DNA of 7,547 nt. It comes from Erysipelothrix sp. (lineage in GTDB: Bacteria; Bacillota_I; Bacilli_A; Erysipelotrichales; Erysipelotrichaceae). The position numbers and the translations under genes were made by a program. The stretch is taken from assembly GCA_012511085.1 (NCBI GenBank), contig JAAZGU010000005.1, positions 1-7,547 on the forward strand, read 5' to 3'. Positions 5,047-7,547 of the stretch are shown one piece after another. Position 1 is the stretch's first letter. Each line of letters opens with the position of its first letter. Under the pieces are notes generated by a model. It saw only the letters and a program-made list of their open reading frames with translations, had not been told where the DNA came from and searched no databases.

Positions 5047-6069
5047 ATGATTGTCGTTGCAATGATTGGCTTTGGAAACAGTGTCGTTCGATATCATTTA
5101 CCCTTTTTAAAACATCGGGATGATATTTTTGTGAAATACGTGTATCGGCGTCCGGAAGATCGTCAAGATCCCCTTGAATTGGCGCGTGAACAAAAATACC
5201 CAAGCATTACCTTCACCAGTAATTTGGATGATATTTTAAATGATTCTGCAGTTGACTTTGTGGTGATTAATACCCCAGATGCCACGCATAGCTATTACGC
5301 TAAAAAAATACTGAATGCTGGTAAGCACGTGCTTGTGGAAAAACCATTTGCGCTTGCTTCAAAAACAGCGAAAGCCATCTTTGATCTAGCCAACCAAAAG
5401 AACTTAATTTGTTATGTGAATCAAAATCGCCGCTATGATACCGATTATTTGTCCTTGAAAGCCGCCCTTGACTCTCAAAAGCTTGGGGATATTATCGAGA
5501 TTGAATCTCATTATCATTATCAAACACCGGATGATTATGGAATTGAAAAAAGAGAATGGGGTTGGTTTCTCTTTTCACTTGGGGTTCATAACCTCGACCA
5601 AATGATTGCCTTATTTGGCATGCCAGATCATGTTGATTACGATGTGCGATCCTTTGTCACAGTTCAGGGTGAAGACACCTTTACGATTACTTTGCACTAT
5701 GGTTTAATGCAAGTTAAAGTGTCATCAAGCTTATTTAGTAAATTTAAAAAACCACGTTTTTATGTGGAAGGCACGCAAGGTACTTTTATCAAGTACCCGC
5801 AAGGCAACATTTCTAAAGTTCAAGGTGATGAACCCTATACACTTGCTTTAAAGCAAGAACCTGAAACAAACTTTGGGAAAATGTTGGTTTATGAAAACAA
5901 ACAAATTGTCGAGCATGTCATTCCCTCTGAAATCACAGATTATAGTCAGGTCTACGATGATGTTTACGCTAGCATTTACAACCAACAACCGCCAAAAGTC
6001 AAACAAGCGGAAGTCATTAAGGTCATTGAAATTATTGAAGCTGCACTCAAACATAGAAAACAAAAATAA
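5047..6069 (+). CDS. yhhX: Gfo/Idh/MocA-family NAD(P)-dependent oxidoreductase, YhhX-like
   Basis: A 340-residue two-domain oxidoreductase. The N-terminal Rossmann domain (about 1-120) opens with MIGFGNSVVRYHLPFL, close to the IGFGKSTTRYHLPY of E. coli YhhX as I recall it. The catalytic lysine is Lys99 in LVEKPF. The C-terminal alpha/beta domain begins with QNRRYDTD (126-133) and carries the active-site pair His181 and Asp184 in LGVHNLDQ (178-185); IKYPQGN lies further on. Length and pattern agree with YhhX throughout, which lacks a well-defined substrate; the wider group oxidises sugars or inositols. It is transcribed alone, divergently from manA, and ends at the bidirectional terminator. 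Orthology to yhhX is a judgement from remembered sequence; an IolW/YdgJ-type inositol dehydrogenase is the main alternative. Confidence 0.9.
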   Translation: MIVVAMIGFGNSVVRYHLPFLKHRDDIFVKYVYRRPEDRQDPLELAREQKYPSITFTSNLDDILNDSAVDFVVINTPDATHSYYAKKILNAGKHVLVEKPFALASKTAKAIFDLANQKNLICYVNQNRRYDTDYLSLKAALDSQKLGDIIEIESHYHYQTPDDYGIEKREWGWFLFSLGVHNLDQMIALFGMPDHVDYDVRSFVTVQGEDTFTITLHYGLMQVKVSSSLFSKFKKPRFYVEGTQGTFIKYPQGNISKVQGDEPYTLALKQEPETNFGKMLVYENKQIVEHVIPSEITDYSQVYDDVYASIYNQQPPKVKQAEVIKVIEIIEAALKHRKQK

Positions 6070-6090
6070 AAGCCCACTTGGGCTTTTTTT
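6062..6090. terminator. Bidirectional intrinsic terminator between convergent genes
   Basis: AAAAGCCC (6068-6075) pairs with GGGCTTTT (6080-6087) around a four-base loop. Seven T follow on the plus strand, and TTTTATTTTTG follows on the minus strand. It ends both the yhhX-like gene, whose stop codon overlaps the hairpin, and the PII gene, whose stop codon overlaps the T-tract. Confidence 0.92.
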
Positions 6091-6766
6091 ATTGAACTAA
6101 ACCATACGCTGAGATGACATCTTGCACAAAGAGGATGCCGCTTTTAGAATGTTCTAAATCAACAGTATCTAAGATTGCCGCACAAACTTCATCGACAATT
6201 TCAGCTTTCACCAAGATTAAGACAATTTCTTTTTCAGGCTCAAGCTCGATTGCGAAAATCTTAGCAGTTTCGCCATCGCCAGCCCCACGACCATGAATGA
6301 TGGTTCCGCCCTTAGCGCCGGCATCAGCTGCCGCCTTAACGACAAGCCCACCATCTCCTAAGTTAACAATCGTATAAATTGCTTGGTACTTTTGCATGTC
6401 TTCATTCACCCTCTCTGTTGGTTGTTTTTTATGTGCTTGCCCTGCTTTTGATACGATGCGTTGCAAAGGCATCACAAAACCAATGCCACGATTTGCTTTT
6501 TCAAATTTAAAATGCGAAGCTACTTGCTTCATGAGTTGATTGCTTTGATCAACTGGCGCTGCAATAAACACTAAATCCTTATGATTTTCTGCTAATTGGA
6601 GCCTCTGCATCCACTTGTCTGATGAGGTTCCCTTAGCGGGGATAATCGTACCGCCAGCAACACCTAACTCACCCATGTAATTGACAAGTCGACTGCCCTT
6701 ATCGCCTGGGACAATAAACACACAAAGTGCATATTGTGGATGATCAGTTTTCATGATATCAACCAC
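6089..6766 (-). CDS. Tandem PII-like (GlnB-fold) regulatory protein
   Basis: A 225-residue protein with two PII-like domains in one chain, where classical PII proteins have one domain of about 112. Domain 1 (about 11-103) runs from YALCVFIVP through GVAGGTIIPAKG to GIGFVMPL. Domain 2 (about 127-222) contains GLVVKAAADAGAKGGTIIHG (140-159), EPEKEIVLILV and GILFVQDV. Each keeps the beta-strand / GGTII / T-loop order of the fold. The T-loops are short and lack an obvious uridylylation Tyr. The gene overlaps the DUF1538 membrane-protein gene by eight bases, so I infer it binds and controls that protein according to a small ligand. The start is GTG at 6766; an ATG at 6754, four codons in, would remove the overlap and is equally possible. 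The ligand (nucleotide or other) is unknown. Confidence 0.88.
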   Translation of the reverse strand: MVDIMKTDHPQYALCVFIVPGDKGSRLVNYMGELGVAGGTIIPAKGTSSDKWMQRLQLAENHKDLVFIAAPVDQSNQLMKQVASHFKFEKANRGIGFVMPLQRIVSKAGQAHKKQPTERVNEDMQKYQAIYTIVNLGDGGLVVKAAADAGAKGGTIIHGRGAGDGETAKIFAIELEPEKEIVLILVKAEIVDEVCAAILDTVDLEHSKSGILFVQDVISAYGLVQ

Positions 6767-7547
6767 TCTTTCTTTCCATTATCTTATATATACCACCTAA
6801 TACTTGTAAGGTCAAAATTGGCATCAGGGCCACCATCGCTACCATTCCAAAACCATCGATGAGTAAATTTGCACCTTCTAAGTTTTGAGCAGCGCCATTG
6901 ATGAAGGCTAAGGTAAAGGTTGCGGTAATGGGACCGGTAGCAGTACCACCTGCATCAAAGGCCATCCCAACAAAAATCGGATCGATAAACCACATTGAAA
7001 TAATGCTCACAATATAACCTGGCAACAACAAGTGCCATAATTGCATGGCCGGAATTAAAATTCGCAAAAGTGAAAAACTAATACCAAAACCGACTCCAAT
7101 CGCAAGGGTATATAACACAAGCCGCCGTTTGATATAACCCGCGGTGACTTCTTCAATTTGGTGGGTCAACACATAAACCCCCGGTTCCGCCAAAATACTG
7201 ACAACCCCAAGCAAAAACCCAAACAAGATAATCACATAAGCTTGATAATCCAATATCAAAACTTCACCAATGGTGTAACCAATGTTTAAATAACTTGAAT
7301 TGACACTAATTAAAAATAAAAATAAACCCAGAAATGCATAACCAAAACCAAACAAATAACGGTTGAGTTGGCGTTGCATTTCTTTTTTATTGACATAAAA
7401 CACAATTAAAAACATAACAAACAAGGGCATGATTGAAATAAAGGTATCCATAAAGGATGGCTTTAACCAAAACAGTAAGGTTTTAAGCACAGAATCAATG
7501 GTTTCACTATTTTCAACGACAACCTCATGAAAAACCGGTTGTCGCAC
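6759..7547 (-). CDS. DUF1538-family integral membrane protein (possibly 5'-truncated by the window edge)
   Basis: 262 residues are visible and the frame stays open to the right edge; the GTG at 7547 may or may not be the real start. About six or more hydrophobic helices are evident (e.g. 34-52, 66-81, 103-120, 143-160, 173-188, 205-220, 231-250). Family signatures are AEPGVYVLTHQIEEVTAG (120-137), LPGYIVSI (175-182) and GMAFDAGGTATGPITATF (194-211). DUF1538 units often occur twice, fused or as adjacent genes, so another unit probably lies to the right. A DUF1538 gene pair from Halomonas (UmpAB) has been reported as a Na+/H+ antiporter, so ion transport is plausible but unproven here. Linkage to the tandem-PII gene suggests ligand-controlled transport. 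The soluble N-terminal stretch (1-25) may be a linker from a preceding unit. Confidence 0.88.
   Translation of the reverse strand: MRQPVFHEVVVENSETIDSVLKTLLFWLKPSFMDTFISIMPLFVMFLIVFYVNKKEMQRQLNRYLFGFGYAFLGLFLFLISVNSSYLNIGYTIGEVLILDYQAYVIILFGFLLGVVSILAEPGVYVLTHQIEEVTAGYIKRRLVLYTLAIGVGFGISFSLLRILIPAMQLWHLLLPGYIVSIISMWFIDPIFVGMAFDAGGTATGPITATFTLAFINGAAQNLEGANLLIDGFGMVAMVALMPILTLQVLGGIYKIMERKSG

Noticed and set aside
4979..5203. 74-codon open frame on the minus strand across the yhhX start
   Set aside because: It would read through the terminator hairpin and yhhX promoter, overlaps the Rossmann motif of a clear gene, and has no recognisable domain.
5848..6063. 71-codon open frame on the minus strand
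   Set aside because: It is antisense to the end of the yhhX-like gene and is Phe/Asn-rich, as expected from the complement of Lys/Ile-rich coding sequence.

Overview
The window looks like chromosomal DNA of a low-to-moderate G+C Gram-positive bacterium (Bacillota, possibly an Erysipelotrichia- or Acholeplasma-like lineage). The signs are strong AGGAGG-type ribosome binding sites, TATAAT-type promoters, the short Firmicutes form of ManA, and the standard code: TGA is a real stop for the tpi-like and DUF1538 genes, and tryptophan is TGG. The species assignment is inference. Gene density is high, and no RNA gene, insertion sequence, CRISPR array or phage gene was seen.

Region 1 (1-2834, minus strand) is a catabolic operon in the order dhaK - dhaL - tpi-like - rpiB-like; rpiB runs off the left edge. 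DhaK and DhaL are subunits of a dihydroxyacetone-type ketose kinase. The other two genes are a triose-phosphate-isomerase homologue and an RpiB homologue, and both differ from the housekeeping enzymes at informative residues. Together they match the known logic of tetrulose catabolism: L-erythrulose -> L-erythrulose-1-P -> D-erythrulose-4-P -> D-erythrose-4-P, feeding the pentose phosphate pathway. The upstream region (2835-3016) holds promoter-like elements, a near-consensus CcpA cre site embedded in a 21-bp imperfect palindrome, and a second inverted repeat. A hairpin separates dhaL from tpi.

Region 2 (3017-4876, minus strand) is a tight operon manA - nucleoside 2-deoxyribosyltransferase-like gene - mscL, with a good promoter directly upstream of manA. 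The promoter position shows that manA starts at 4822 rather than at the longer in-frame ATG at 4858.

Region 3 (4877-6090) contains a divergent intergenic region with a complete intrinsic terminator that has no annotated gene in front of it. It is followed immediately by the extended -10 promoter of a yhhX-like Gfo/Idh/MocA oxidoreductase on the plus strand. A bidirectional terminator closes this gene and the convergent one after it.

Region 4 (6089-7547, minus strand) is a DUF1538 membrane protein (open to the right edge) overlapping a protein made of two tandem PII-like domains, a likely transporter-plus-regulator pair.

The most interesting content is the tetrulose-phosphate cassette with its altered isomerases, the tandem-PII/DUF1538 pair, and the unexplained terminator-containing short transcription unit near 4955-5020.
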